Position numbers and translations under genes: made by a program. From Biomphalaria glabrata (taxonomy: Eukaryota; Mollusca; Gastropoda; Planorbidae), in NCBI RefSeq assembly GCF_947242115.1, contig NC_074719.1:43362849-43426848 (forward strand): a DNA stretch of 64,000 nucleotides, given 5' to 3'. The stretch's first letter is position 1; every line of letters begins with the position of its first letter. Under the pieces are notes generated by a model that had not been told where the DNA came from, made no database searches, and saw only the letters and a program-made list of their open reading frames with translations. Shown here one piece after another: positions 12,356-24,284 of the stretch.

Positions 12356-12632
12356 GGAGGCGCGGTGACTGAGCGGTAAAGTGCTTGGCTTCCGAAACGA
12401 GGTCCGGGGTTCAAATCCTGGTGAAGACTGAGATTTTCAATTTCGGGATCTTCGTGAGCTTCTGAGCACACCCAATTCTAATGGGTACCTGACGTTGGTT
12501 GGGAAAAAGTAAAGGCGGTTGGTAGTTGTGCTGGCCACATGACACCCTCGTTAACCGTGGGCCAAAGAAACAGATGACCTTCACATCATCTGCCCTATAG
12601 ACCACAAGGTCTGAAAGGGGAACATTACCTTA
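12356..12632 (+). mobile_element. tRNA-derived SINE, family 1
   Basis: Full-length copy: GGCGCGGTGACTGAGCGGTA (A box), GGGTTCAAATCC-type B box, AGACTGAGATTTTCAATTTC, CTAATGGGTACCTGAC, GTAAAGGCGGTTGG, and GGTCTGAAAGGGGAAC at the end. Confidence 0.93.
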
Positions 12633-12750
12633 CAATCAGAAAAATCGTACATTCAAGCCTCTGACGGTGCCACGAGTACGAGATCCAAATTGTTTCAAAT
12701 ATTATTTAATTATATACGAAGGTATTGATAGCGTACAAAAGTAATTGGCT

Positions 12751-12930
12751 GGCTGCCTGGTCGTGCGGTTTGCGCGCTGGACTGTCGTTCGGATTTATCG
12801 ACGGTCGAGGGTTCAAACCCTGCCCGCTGCCATCCCCCGTCGTCCTGCGGGATGTTTGGACTAGGAAGTAAACTATCTTCAACTCTGAAGGAACATCCGA
12901 ATTATGTAAAACATTTTACAAACATTTACA
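12751..12930 (+). mobile_element. tRNA-derived SINE, family 2
   Basis: Best full copy of the family: head GGCTGCCTGGTCGTGCGG, B box GGGTTCAAACCCTG, body CCCCCGTCGTCCTGCGGG, tail AAACATTTTACAAACATTTA. Confidence 0.92.
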
Positions 12931-15037
12931 ATTGTACATAGTTCTTGCGTTCATTTGCTTGTCCTATTTTCCCACATGGGCTTACATCTCACACGAAATG
13001 CATGATCTTCGGAGTTTTAAAGGGCAATGTCTTGATTTACTAGTAAAGTCCAACATTTCTGGGATACATACACACGCAGAAGTTTTTATGGATGGTGTGT
13101 TGTGGGTACTCAGTCATTCTCAAACTGTAGGAAGGCTCGTGTATACAGGGTTCTGTTATCTGGTAAATAGTAGCATAGCGAGTGGTCCTAACAGTTTTTC
13201 ATGTTCATTACAAGATCGAAGATCCAAAATTATTCCTAGTTAATGATTTTGTTGGATCGTTTACCAGCTGACAGATCAGCCTGAAGTCCCATTGATCTGA
13301 TATGTTTATGTTCAACACTTAAAGCTGTGCTAATCAACAATGTTCCTGGACATCACGTTGCGGAACTTCACAAATGGACAGACCGGTACGATTTCCAGAT
13401 GTTAACTTGTCGTCACCCCAGGACTTAGGCCAAACAGCATTGCAGTGAGCTCATAAGGAGTTCAGAGGACTATAACATAATCTAAGACTGATTAATCCTT
13501 GACAAATTGTCTGGTCTAACGATATTTGTTTTCCCCAATGAAGTCTCGGGACAACTAATCTCCACCAGTTGACACCGTGAGGTCATTGAGTTTTGTTAGA
13601 ACAAATATCTGTGAGTAATTTTTATATAGTATTTCTTTCCAAGTAGCTTCTAGTAGAAATAAAACTCCAAGAGCCTCTCCAACCTTTTGTGCTATGTAAC
13701 ACCTCCAATGGATCAAACCCTTACTTTACAAAATTACAACAATAATAATAATAATAAAATTACAATTTAAAAGCAAAGATATACTACATAACTATTAAGA
13801 CCATCAGAGACAGAAAAATGTTAAAATGATTAGCATATCAACAACTAAAGGAAAAACTAACCAAGAATAAAGGTAAATACACACCAATATTTACACACTA
13901 ATACATACATGACCGCACCCACATACCAAACATAAATATATACACACAATCATCTAAGATATATACACACAGTTATCTTGTACGTAACTCACAGATCTAC
14001 AAAAACAAGGTGTCGGAGACTTCTGAAGGCGCAGTCCCTCAAATACACCCTAATACAAGCACAACATTTATTTTATGTAAATAATTCCATTAAGTCAAAT
14101 ATAATTGCAATTACAAAACCACTACTGTAAAACTAAAAAATATGAATGCCTATATATCCCACAGACTGTCATTCCGCATTCATAAATCCACACAAAAGCT
14201 TACATACATATGCATATACCTATATATCCCACAGACTGTCATTCGGCATCCATAAATCCAAACAAAAACTTACATACATATGCATATACTCACAATCACA
14301 CTTAATGGTTTTTTTTTTTGTTTGTAAAAATCTAGAATGCAGTTAAATTAAGGAAATGATTTGGGCATTTATATATCTTTCAAGAAATTGTAACAGAACA
14401 ACTTTTACATGAATGCATATTTTATTGCATTAATATATTGTAGCTAAAGTTGAAAAAGTCTTCGTTTCTAGCACTGTTAATATTAAAGAATGTAACAAAA
14501 AAGTGTGAGAGAGCTAACAACTAGACCACTTGAAATTCAGAACAATAACATTGCATAAAAAAAACAACATTTTGTTATCTTTCGTTGACTTGTGAAATAT
14601 AAAAATTGTTTTTAACATGTAGATTTTAAAGCACACCTAACATTGCAAGATAATTTGCCTTTTTTTTGTATAGTAAAACAAAAACATATTGGTTATTGTG
14701 TGTGTGTCTGTGTTTGTTTTGCATAGTATACGCGAAGTAGAAGTCCAACACTCGTCGTCAAAAGAAAGAGGTAAGGGGGTGGCGTCCCACAGTTTGAGAA
14801 CGCTGGTCATTTTTTGTTCCTTGTATCCCTTGTTCCTAAACCTACTATCACAGCTTCAACGTTTCACCATACACCAGCTAAACTAAAGGGGGTGGGTGAA
14901 CGAAATTCATCTAAATGGCGCCACTGGTAAAGAGTGGGAAAAATTATAACTATTATAAACTATTGAAAACATAAAAGATGATTAACTGTGTCAAATACCA
15001 TGTACAAAGAAATGACTACGCCTAACAAACTGGACAG
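12931..15037. other. Intergenic, one tandem duplication only
   Basis: Apart from the 70-bp duplication at 14144 nothing is recognised. A 103-codon frame at 12932 begins with TTG directly after a SINE tail and shows no family features. Confidence 0.55.
14144..14287. repeat. Tandem duplication, two units of about 70 bp
   Basis: Two copies containing CTATATATCCCACAGACTGT and CATAAATCCA stand head to tail with few differences. Confidence 0.85.
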
Positions 15038-15372
15038 TATTAACTTCCTCCCCCGCAAAGAACAATCTACAATTTTTCAACTAACAACAGGACACACACC
15101 ATCATTAAATTAAAACCTGAACAAAATAAACTCTACACAACTCCCCCTTTGCAGACACTGCGCTCACCCCTTTGAAACCGTAAACCATATCCTCTTTGAA
15201 TGCCCCTCCCTAATCCACCTTAGGCAGACCCTACTTCCACTACAGCCCAACATAACCAACACTCTGTACGGCAGTGCTGAACAACTGAAGAAAACAGCAC
15301 ACTTTTTTTCCTTGGCACAGTCTGCAAAAGAGCTCACAGCTCAGCAGCAATAAAGCTGGCTAGAAGAAGAAG
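15038..15372 (+). mobile_element. LINE 3' end (C-terminal coding part and tail)
   Basis: The plus strand reads LCRHCAHPFETVNHILFECP and later LTAQQQ before a stop, then a GAAGAAGAAG tail. C-x2-C...ETVNHILFEC is the usual C-terminal motif of RNase H-bearing (Jockey/R1-type) LINEs. Only the end is present, as in 5'-truncated insertions. Confidence 0.8.
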
Positions 15373-15698
15373 AAATGTCAAATACACTTTCAAATTTCAT
15401 TTCCGTAAACCTATATTGCTCGGCAGGAACTATCTATACGATAAGGTAGAATGTATGTGTGTGCCGAATAGAAATCAAAACCTTTTGACCAATCGTGATA
15501 AAACTTGGCAGAAATGTTCCTTTGGTGCTAACTGGAAAAGTAACGTATGTATAGTAGCCCTAAAACAAACTTAAGACCCTCAAAAAAAAAAGTTGCCCAA
15601 CTCTATGAAAGTATAGTATCTTATAAATCTAGGACATGTTTACTATGTTTACATGAGAAAAGATCGAAAGGATCTAGATTAAATTTTAAGAACTACAC

Positions 15699-16340
15699 TT
15701 TGCGCAGATAGTTGTTTTACTTTGGCACATGAAAATACTAAATATTGTTCATTAGTTTCATTATTTAATAAAATTAACCCTCAAATTTGTGTTTCAAAAG
15801 CATTTTTTACATAAATTTGTTCCTTATATCTGCGAATTAAGAATTCCTGACGTACATTCTTTCATTAGACAATACCGTAATGTTACACATCTCTCTATTC
15901 CTACGTCTAAAACTCTAATTCAACTTTAAGATGATATAACTTCTCTTCGCAAAGATAGTTTTATACTTTAACACATAAACATACTAATTATAGTCCACTC
16001 ATTTCATATTTAAATCAAATTTACATTCAAATTTGTTTTCCTAAAGCATTTTTCATACATTCGTTCGCTAAAGCTGCGAAGCCGTGTTGAGATATATTCT
16101 AATAGTTTCATTCATGAATCGCGTACATCTAATAAAAAAATCACACAATCGCAGAGCGAAGCCTTCACCCACTCGCAGAATGAACTCTATCCAAGCCAAT
16201 ATTTAACTCTAGATTAGTCCAGATCTAAATCTATGTCTAACTCAAGATCTACTTTATACTTTAACACATGAACTTACGAAATTAAGTCTATTCATTTCAA
16301 ATTTTAGTCAATTATATGTAGTCCTACAAGCAAATGTTTT
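15699..16340. repeat. Three diverged copies of a 137-bp segment
   Basis: 15699-15835 and 15944-16080 align along their length (GCAGATAGTT or GCAAAGATAGTT, then ACTTTAACACAT, CATTCAAATTTGT, AAGCATTTTT, ending TGCGAA), spaced 245 bp. A third partial copy is at 16243-16340. Probably an internally repeated unit of an unrecognised dispersed element. Confidence 0.65.
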
Positions 16341-16664
16341 TATTTGAAAAAATGGATTTAAGTCGATTGGCTATTTTGAATGCTCCATTCATACTATTTT
16401 TACATTTACGCATTCCGCATTCGCTTTACTTATAACGTTATTATTTCGTTTAATTGTTTACAAAACACTCTCAGTGACTATATTGACAGTGATACGCAAA
16501 TTAAGACCCGCGTCCGCTGGTAATATATGTCTAGTACTTTTCAAAGTGAAGTCTATTAACTTACGAAACACAACAAAACAAAGAATAATAATAAAATACA
16601 ATTAACAAAGCCTTTACCTAGACTATTTGTTATCCAAAAGGTGTAACAATTCCTTCACCTAGAT

Positions 16665-17180
16665 CTACCTCTTAGTCATTTGGACTGTTGGGGCACCACA
16701 TATGATCTGATGACATCGCTCTCCACTCCTCTCTTTTGTTATGGATAAAATACCGTTCAATAACAGGCCCTTCCAATCTTTTATGTAGTCTTCCCATCGC
16801 TTTCTGTTTCTTCTTTTTCCTGGTACTGTTTCCTGAAAGAAGGTCTTTTCGAGTCCCGAGAACCTTGCGATATGGTCATAGAGTTTAAGCTTGCGTAGTA
16901 AGCATGTCAGGATGGCTTCCAATGGCTAAACTCATTCTGTTTCTTATCGTTTGTGATGCGGTCTATGTATATCTTCATGGGATCTCAATGCAGCATCCCA
17001 ATCCGATTGCTACTATCCTCCTCTTTAGTTCTGCAATCAGTGTCCTGGTTTCGCAAGCACATAGGAATGCCACCATCACCAGGGAGCGCATTAATCTGAT
17101 TTTGTGTCTAGGGTTTTGCGTACGTCTTTCCAGAGTGCAAATGCTGCTGTGGACTGTGCAATTCTGGACAATAGTTCAGG
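16665..17180 (-). mobile_element. LINE C-terminal fragment (minus)
   Basis: The minus strand encodes LRKLKLYDHIARFSGLEKTF and VPGKRRNRKRWEDYIKDW then GAPTVQ, the C-terminal arm of an RTE-like reverse transcriptase ORF. Upstream on the same strand traces such as YIDRITN show earlier parts, heavily decayed. Confidence 0.8.
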
Positions 17181-17184
17181 TTTG

Positions 17185-17765
17185 GTTTCATTCATCTGAG
17201 ACAATAGCACGGAGGTATATAGCCATCTCATTCCATTTGAGATGTCTCCGTAGGATCTTGAATGTCACATGGAAAGAAAAAGTGTGCAATACTGAGATCC
17301 TTGCGCGATCAGGTATTCCCAGCATCTTTACAGCCCTCAGGCAACGCCGTTTGCGCTGGCTTGGACATGTTCGCCGGATGGAGGACAAGCGCATCCCAAA
17401 AGTCATCCTCTATGGTCAACTCGCGACTGGCACAAGAAAAACTGGTCGCCCCCCCCCCACCTCCGTTACATAAATGTAATAAAACGTGACCTCAAATCAG
17501 TGAACATCAATACTGACAATTGGGAAGACATAGCTCTAGACCGCAACAGATGGAGAGAGAAAGTGACCAAAAAAGCTATGGACAGTGAAAGTACATGGGT
17601 CTCAGCTCAGGAAGAAAAACGTACAATCCCAAAAACGGCCAGCTCCTCTACCGCCGAAGCAAAAGCCACCCTAACCTGCGCTATCTGTGGACGGGAGTGT
17701 CTCTCCAAAATAGGGCTCCACAGCCACATGAGGAAGTGTGCTCTGAGATGACCCATAGTCGTTCT
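17185..17765 (+). mobile_element. RTE-like LINE C-terminus (plus)
   Basis: Reads LRWLGHVRRMEDKRIPKVIL, GQLATGTRKTGRPP, a frameshift in a C run, then VIKRDLKSVNINTDNWEDIA and CAICGRECLSKIGLHSHMRK before a stop. The order (LGHVRRM, GRP, RDLK, Cys/His finger) is standard for these LINEs. It abuts the minus LINE fragment head to head. Confidence 0.85.
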
Positions 17766-17867
17766 ACGACTGAAGGAGGCCAATGATATAGTCATCTGTA
17801 CTGTTAAATAGTTAAGGAAAGGAAGTCTCATCTTCAAAATTGTACACAGAACTTGTAGACTACATCA

Positions 17868-18141
17868 GGGGGGCGCGGTGGTCGAATGGTTAAGCGCTTG
17901 GCTTCTGAACCTGAGGTCCTGGGTTCAAATCCCGGTGAAGACTGGGATTTTGAATTTCGGGATTTTTAGGGCGCCCCTGAGTCCACCCAACTCTAATGGG
18001 TATCTGACTTTAGTTGGAAAAAGTAAAAGCGGTTGGTCTTTGTGCTGGCCACATAACACCCTGCTGGTTAACCGTTGGCCAAAGAAACAGATGACCTTAA
18101 CATCATCTGCCCAATAGATCGCAAGATCTGAAATGGGAATT
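17868..18141 (+). mobile_element. tRNA-derived SINE, family 1
   Basis: Full-length copy placed about 100 bp after the LINE end: GGGGGGCGCGGTGGTCGAAT, B box GGGTTCAAATCCC, and all body blocks to the final CTGAAATGGGAA. Confidence 0.93.
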
Positions 18142-18547
18142 GAATTAATAAACTAAGGGAGATAAACGTAGAAATGGGGCAAAATGAGTAATATATCAAT
18201 CCGAGCTACCTCCCTTCATTTTATATATTATTTTTGTGCAATTCAAGAAGTGAATTTTCAATCATATAATCATACTTCACCTAGTTGAAATAAACATTTT
18301 GAACAGACAGAAATGTTTATATTAACATATTCATGAAATGAAGACCAAGAATAATATATACAAAATATAGTTAAAATCTCGTCGTTATCAATTTTCTTTT
18401 AACTAGTATATAGTACAATGTTTATAAGAAATAAAAATTCAGATTACTGTTTTCACATCTTGTCAATGGACTATTGCATGTCCCGTTGTAGATTTACTGA
18501 ATAATCACCCAAATGTATGTTAATAATATAAACAAAATAAAACACTC

Positions 18548-18705
18548 TAAGTGGTGGTAGAGTACTCAGCTTCCAAACCGAGAGGCATTAGTTCATATCC
18601 CAGTAAAGACTAGAAATTCAGGATTTCAATGGCGCCTCAGAGTGACCCAACTCTGATAGGCACCTCAAATTAGTTGGGGTAAAGTAAAAGCGGTTAGTGA
18701 GGGTA
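18548..18705 (+). mobile_element. SINE family 1, 3' truncated at minisatellite
   Basis: Diverged head and body (GTGGTGGTAGAGTACTCAGC, CCCAACTCTGATAGGCACCT, GTAAAAGCGGTTAGTG). The copy passes directly into the 22-bp minisatellite at the place where other copies have CTGGCCACATGACACC. Confidence 0.85.
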
Positions 18706-19451
18706 CTGGTCACACCTTCATCAACAACTGGTCACACCTTCATCAACAACTGGTGACACCTTCATCAAAAACTGGTGACATCTTCATCAACAACTGGTCA
18801 CACCTTCATCAACAACTGGTCACACCTTCATCAACAACTGGTCACATCTTCATCAACAACTGGTCACACCTTCATTAACAACTGGTCACACCTTCATCAA
18901 CAACTGGTCACACCTTCATCAACAACTGGTCACACATTCATCAACAACTGGTCACACCTTCATCAACAACTGGTCACACCTTCATCAACAACTGGTCACA
19001 CCTTCATCAACAACTGGTCACACCTTCATCAACAACTGGTCACACCTTCATCAACAACTGGTCACACCTTCATTAACAACTGGTCACACCTTCATCAACA
19101 ACTGGTCACACCTTCATCAACAACTGGTCACACCTTCATTAACAACTGGTCACACCTTCATCAACAACTGGTCACACCTTCATCAACAACTGGTCACACC
19201 TTCATCAACAACTGGTCACACCTTCATCAACAACTGGTCACACCTTCATTAACAACTGGTCACACCTTCATCAACAACTGGTCACACCTTCATCAACAAC
19301 TGGTTACACCTTCATCAACAACTGGTCACACCTTCATCAACAACTGGTCACACCTTCATCAACCACTGGTCACACCTTCATCAACAACTGGTCACACCTT
19401 CATTAACAACTGGTCACAACTTCATCAACAACTGGTCACAACTTCATCAAC
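18706..19451. repeat. 22-bp minisatellite derived from a SINE
   Basis: About 34 copies of a 22-bp unit (CTGGTCACACCTTCATCAAC plus AA) with few changes. It begins exactly where a SINE (18548-18705) reaches its CTGGCCACA body motif. The 255-codon frame through it exists only because the unit lacks stops on this strand. Confidence 0.95.
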
Positions 19452-19776
19452 ACATACAAACAGATATGCACTACGTTGTCTATTAAAAGGGCTACCTATG
19501 TTTTTACTTACCTCTAGTGGTGCTGTTGTAATAAGTAAATAAGTAAGTACTAAATGGCACACGGTACATGACAATTTGAATAGACATTACGTGCCCGTTT
19601 ACATTGCATCTTTTATGTCAAACAATTAATCAAATGGAGAGAATTCGATATAAAAGTGCTTCTATAAATCTATGTGATAACATAGGCATTCATTGTTCAT
19701 GATGATATCTTTTCATAAAGAAAACGAAAGTTATTATATGAATCTTATTTTAATTACCATTTCTAAATTTAGAAAA

Positions 19777-19832
19777 AAAAAGTTCCCCTCTCAGATCTCG
19801 CGATTAATGCCGCAGATATTGTAAGGTCCATA
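19777..19832 (-). mobile_element. SINE family 1, 3' end scrap
   Basis: GTTCCCCTCTCAGATCTCGC and the following bases match the minus-strand end of the family. The rest is absent. Confidence 0.6.
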
Positions 19833-19918
19833 TAATAAAACCGCAAATAAAAGCACACATGCTAGTGACATACCAATCAGAATGATCAAATTCACCCATA
19901 AATTCATTTAAGTAAAGT

Positions 19919-20193
19919 TAGAGCGTTGGCTGAGGGGTTATTAAATTGGCTTTGAAAACTTGGGTACTGGGTTCGAATCTCAGTAAAGACAGAAATTTTA
20001 AATTTCGGGGATTTTTACGGCGCCTCTGAGTCCACCCAACTCTAATGGGTACCAGACATAGGGAAGTAAGGGAAGTAAAGAAGGTAGGTCGTTGTAAAAT
20101 ATGACACACTGCTCGTTAACCTTTGACCAAAGAAATTAATGAGATTAACATCATCTGCTCCATAGATCGCAAGGTTTGAAAGAACTTTACTTT
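19919..20193 (+). mobile_element. tRNA-derived SINE, family 1
   Basis: Full-length but diverged copy with GTTGGCTGAGGGGTTATTAA, B box GGGTTCGAATCTC and the usual body. Confidence 0.9.
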
Positions 20194-20262
20194 TTATTAG
20201 TATTAATTCATTTGTTAGTAGAGTTATCGTTTAGACATTTGACAGTAGTTACAAAGCCTATA

Positions 20263-20450
20263 TTAGCTTACTCTGTCTGCCTGGGAGGATTCGTTTAAAT
20301 GTTGTTTTTTTTCCGACTTCCCATTCTCGGATCAAGATGAAATTTAGCACAATTATTTATAGTCGATGACAATATACAAATCAATAAAAAAAAACAATAC
20401 ATTAGTTAATCAATTAGAGCAATTCATTAATTTTGTTTTATTTATCTAAG
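20263..20450 (+). repeat. Dispersed repeat, second copy
   Basis: Counterpart of 9766-9960, with GACTTCCCATTCTCGGATCA, GATGAAATTTAGCACAATTA and TTAATCAATTAGAGCAATT. Confidence 0.6.
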
Positions 20451-20606
20451 AAAAGGGAGTTTAAAAATAGCTGTTTGGAGTTATATTGCAGTGACAGTGC
20501 AGTTCTTTCTTTTAGATAAGCTTTGTATTTACAAAAAAAAAAGTATTTCTTATTTTTGTGTTTTGTTTTTCACTTGTTAACATAGCAACTTTAGCCATAC
20601 AACATT

Positions 20607-20651
20607 ATCGACATTACTTGCGCCATGTTTTTATCTTTGCTTTCCCAGGCG
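20607..20651 (+). pseudogene. 45-bp fragment of a 7TM receptor gene (TM5)
   Basis: These 45 bases are identical to 22861-22905, the TM5 codons IDITCAMFLSLLSQA of receptor 2. Similarity stops abruptly on both sides. It is far too short to encode a receptor and looks like a templated or duplicated scrap about 1.6 kb upstream of the gene it copies. Confidence 0.8.
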
Positions 20652-22075
20652 CTACATTGTATCGTGATGCACCGTAATCACATTGCAAGGTGGCCAGCCA
20701 GTAAAGCGTTAGTAGCTCTTCCTTATGTTCTCGCGAGGTTCATTGTAGTATAAATCTTAACTAAATACAATCTGCGGCTCACAAGGTGTCTCTATCCCTA
20801 CACTGCGAGTATTTCAGCCTATTCCGTCTCAATCGATAAAAATAAATATCACATTGTGTAGAGGGAGATAATCTTCTTATATGAACATAAGCAATTATTT
20901 TAATAGCAAAGTCATGAAAACGGCAATGTTTTAGAGCGAACTTTAACTGAACCTATAAGCCTTAAATTTATATTTCACTTTAAGATCACTAAAACATGAA
21001 GGGATTCTCAAGAAGTTTTTGTAGAAGTTTTACGTTTTTGTGTTGTAAAAGCATTCGCTACAAAACAGGGAGATAAGCGAGCCAAACCAGAGAACATAAT
21101 TCCTCTTCCTCCAAACCAAATCTGTGTTGAATGTGGACATTTCATGTCCCACCAGAAAAAGAGTCAAGTTCTAATCGCAGTATAGACCACACGATAAACT
21201 TACGACTGAAGTAGGCATATGGGATAAGGCATCTAACAAAAGAATTAAAGACCTTCCAGACAAATTTTCTTGTCCACGGATTTTAAAATAACTGCGAATG
21301 AAATGTGGACCATAGAGAACAGCGCGTGCTAATACTGGTCCACCGAGGCACGTGACATAGACAGGGCTGTTAACATATTCGATTACTTTGTTCGGGCTTC
21401 GAAATGGAAGTGTGATCTTAACCATAAGCCCAAAATAGTTTATACACGTATGTTCAAGCAAATAGTTGGTCATGCACAGTGGCCACTAGATCTAAAAGTT
21501 GTTACTTGATGGTACTTTCATTAATTCATGTTTTCTACTCACACGTACAATAATGCCATACAATGGACGGACTGATGATAATAATCAATACATTGATCCA
21601 CACAGTATGTCATCTTTAGACAGAACTAAGTTAATTGCATGTTAATATGTAACGTTCACATTGTCTCTAAAACACTAATACCATTGTAGTTCTTAAAGTC
21701 ATAGTTGTATTAGATTACTAGTCTAGAGCTCTAGATTATTGTTTCTGTTGAATTAAACCTATTAAAATTTAACATATCCTATTTATTTTTTTTTAGAAAA
21801 GAGTCCTTGTAATCACAACATATTTCCATAAGGATCAATAAAGTAGTCTTTATCTTACAACAGCATAACAATTAAAAAAAAAAAAGGAAAAACAATGATT
21901 GGTTATTATTATACATACAAAAGCTAAGCTAAATAGATGGTACACAATGGGTTATTATGCGGACTACTAATTATGGGTGTGTCGTATCGTTGTGCAATTA
22001 TACCAGATCTTCTAATGAAGTAAAATAGTATGAAATTATGATTTTAAAATTATGTATTAGTGAAGAAGACAATTA
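20652..22075. other. Upstream region of receptor 2
   Basis: No gene recognised. A 100-codon minus frame at 21473-21171 matches nothing I know. A repeat tail with AAGGATCAATAAAGTAGTCT is at 21828-21850. Confidence 0.5.
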
Positions 22076-22130
22076 ATCTTATCTTATATAATACAGACGT
22101 TACTTCAAAAAAAGAATGTCTAAGATAATT
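22076..22130 (-). mobile_element. CR1-like LINE 3' tail fragment
   Basis: The minus strand gives TTTTTTGAAGTAACGTCTGT then ATTATATAAGATAAGATT, as at 42673-42712. It lies about 100 bp upstream of receptor 2. Confidence 0.75.
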
Positions 22131-22233
22131 GGGTTAGAAAAGATTTAAAGAATATGTTTACAATCTTTCAGTTTTATTATATATTTAAATGGTGTAATTC
22201 ACAAGCATATGATCTAGTTTATTCATTTCTAGC

Positions 22234-23316
22234 ATGCCTCAATGCGGGTGGAGTGAGAATGTCACAGAGACAGTGGTCGAGAGTTTCGTGGCTCCAGATT
22301 TGACGATATCAGTAGAAGAGAAACTACTTTTAGCGCCACTCCACTTTATAGCATCGGTCAGTGGCGTCTGCACTAACGCCATCAACTTGCTAATACTGAC
22401 CAGTCTAGGGATACGAAGCAGTGTAAGCGTGGCAACTGTCGCACTGTCCATCTCGGATCTCTGCACTAGTGCCACCGAGATGTTGATAGTGGTCAGCTAC
22501 ATCATAAGCTACACGTGTCAGAGCTGTCCAGTCGACTTCCGGTCAATATCATTTATACCTTTAGGTTGGATTAGATATCCAGGATTCTTTATATCCAGCT
22601 GGATAACGACATTCATTTCAATTGAAAGATGTTGTTCTGTAGTTCTTCCATTTAAAGTTAAACAAATATTTAGCACCAAACTAACTAGCATTATTATCAT
22701 CTTGACAAGTTGTCTCTTTATGGGAATAGTTTACCAGATATTCGCATCGATCACAGTGCTCTACGAATCGGTATCGTGCAAATACTTTGATCAAAGCGAT
22801 CTCAATTACATGGTCTTGACATTTACGTATAAAAACGATTCCTCTGAAACTGAATGGAGTATCGACATTACTTGCGCCATGTTTTTATCTTTGCTTTCCC
22901 AGGCGATACTTATCTTCTGCACGGTCTGGATGACCTTCACTTTAAGGTCAAGCTCGAAAGTTAGAAGACTTGAAAGAAAAGATCACACGAACGTGGCGGG
23001 CACACAGCGCAAAGGTTGGCTGAAAGGGTCAGCGCTGTCCGAGAAAGAGAGACGACTGATCAAGGTGACCCTCTGCTTGGCTTTGATCATTACTGGATGC
23101 AACGTGCCGAGGTATATGACACTAACTCTGTTCTACACAGTATTCATAACAGACATGGCAGCGTGGGCCAGTACTTCGTTAATTCTCTGGGGCATGGGAG
23201 ATTGTCTCATTTCTTTGTCCTACTCCAGCAATTTCTGTGTATATTTTCTTCTCAACAGAAAGTTTAAGCAACGTTTTAGTGACCTGTTTTTAAACTCGAA
23301 ATTGAAAAAGAAATGA
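22234..23316 (+). CDS. Rhodopsin-class 7TM receptor, candidate chemoreceptor (receptor 2)
   Basis: Intact single-exon gene of 360 aa starting at an ATG, with an N-glycosylation site at N9. TM1 is about 33-58, TM2 65-90 (SISDL), TM3 108-133 with GWIRYPGFFISSW and ERC at 131-133, TM4 151-171, TM5 209-236, TM6 276-303 with CNVPRY, and TM7 315-340 with SSNFCVYFLLN. A charged third loop (about 240-275) carries KERRL, also present in receptors 1, 4 (KERKL) and 5. It is closest in layout to the 56829 gene. Short copies of its TM5 and TM7 coding sequence lie at 20607 and 26783. Membrane receptor coupling to G proteins is expected from the family; ligand and tissue are unknown. Confidence 0.92.
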   Translation: MPQCGWSENVTETVVESFVAPDLTISVEEKLLLAPLHFIASVSGVCTNAINLLILTSLGIRSSVSVATVALSISDLCTSATEMLIVVSYIISYTCQSCPVDFRSISFIPLGWIRYPGFFISSWITTFISIERCCSVVLPFKVKQIFSTKLTSIIIILTSCLFMGIVYQIFASITVLYESVSCKYFDQSDLNYMVLTFTYKNDSSETEWSIDITCAMFLSLLSQAILIFCTVWMTFTLRSSSKVRRLERKDHTNVAGTQRKGWLKGSALSEKERRLIKVTLCLALIITGCNVPRYMTLTLFYTVFITDMAAWASTSLILWGMGDCLISLSYSSNFCVYFLLNRKFKQRFSDLFLNSKLKKK

Positions 23317-23576
23317 AATTTGACATAAACAAGTATGTATTGGTAAACATATTAAAATATAAAACTAATTCGGCGGAACAGATTTAGAACCGCCAGGGCA
23401 AGTAGTAAGTAAATGCAGTATGGTAGATTATCACCCCTCTCTCTTTGTACAGCACTGAGTGACTGAGTAAACGCTGAAACTTGCTCCTGCACGTCTTCGT
23501 GTTCAAATCTCACACTGTAACACTGTCTTACCGTTTGTCTAGTCAGAAGGTTAATAAATGGATTAATAATCATGTC

Positions 23577-23795
23577 AGGACGCTTACCACTGACATATCA
23601 GTGTCCATTCTGGACCTTCAACACTAAATAATCAGTGCCAGATTCAGGCATATTGCCCATTCTGGACGCATACCACTGACATACCAGTGATCATTCTGAA
23701 CGCATGCAACTGACATACCAGTGATCATTCTGGACGCATACCACTGACATACCAGTGATCCTTCTGGACACATACCACTGACATACCACATATCG
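23577..23795. repeat. About 35-bp tandem repeat downstream of receptor 2
   Basis: Five to six diverged units containing ATTCTGGACGCATACCACTG then ACATACCAGTGATC. It begins about 260 bp after the receptor 2 stop codon. Confidence 0.85.
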
Positions 23796-24284
23796 CATCT
23801 CATATATCAAACCGACATATACACAATTTAAAAAAAGAAGTCTATAATGTCTTATACGTACGACGCTTGGACTTAGCAGTGCCAACACTGAGATTAGAGG
23901 AGAGATGTGGTCAAACCCTTACACTATCCTATATTCTTAGAATTTTTTTCTAAAACTCGCCATAAACGATGTGTTTTGTTTAGTTTTAATTGTTGTCATT
24001 ATAAACATGTTGTTTCTACAAGACTTGGCATTGGCAAAACATTTTAATAAGCTCATAGACCTGGTGTTTTACAAGACAAAATTTCAACTTGATTCGAGAA
24101 TAAAAAGTGGAAGAAAAACATGTACATGATTTTGACAAGACAGTAGGGTTAGGGTTAATAAAGGTTTTGGAAAAAAGGGAAAAGGCTTGTTAATAATATT
24201 AAACGATGGTCTTTCTAGGTCAATATGACACACGAAGGCCTGAATAGGTTTTATTGTCTTTAGATCATCTTCATGGTAAGTATG

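Noticed and set aside
18775-19542. 255-codon open frame with 22-residue repeats
   Set aside because: It lies almost wholly in the 22-bp minisatellite, whose unit has no stop on this strand; the repeat explains the frame.
21171-21473. 100-codon minus frame upstream of receptor 2
   Set aside because: No signal peptide, domain or repeat recognised, and no splice context; probably chance.
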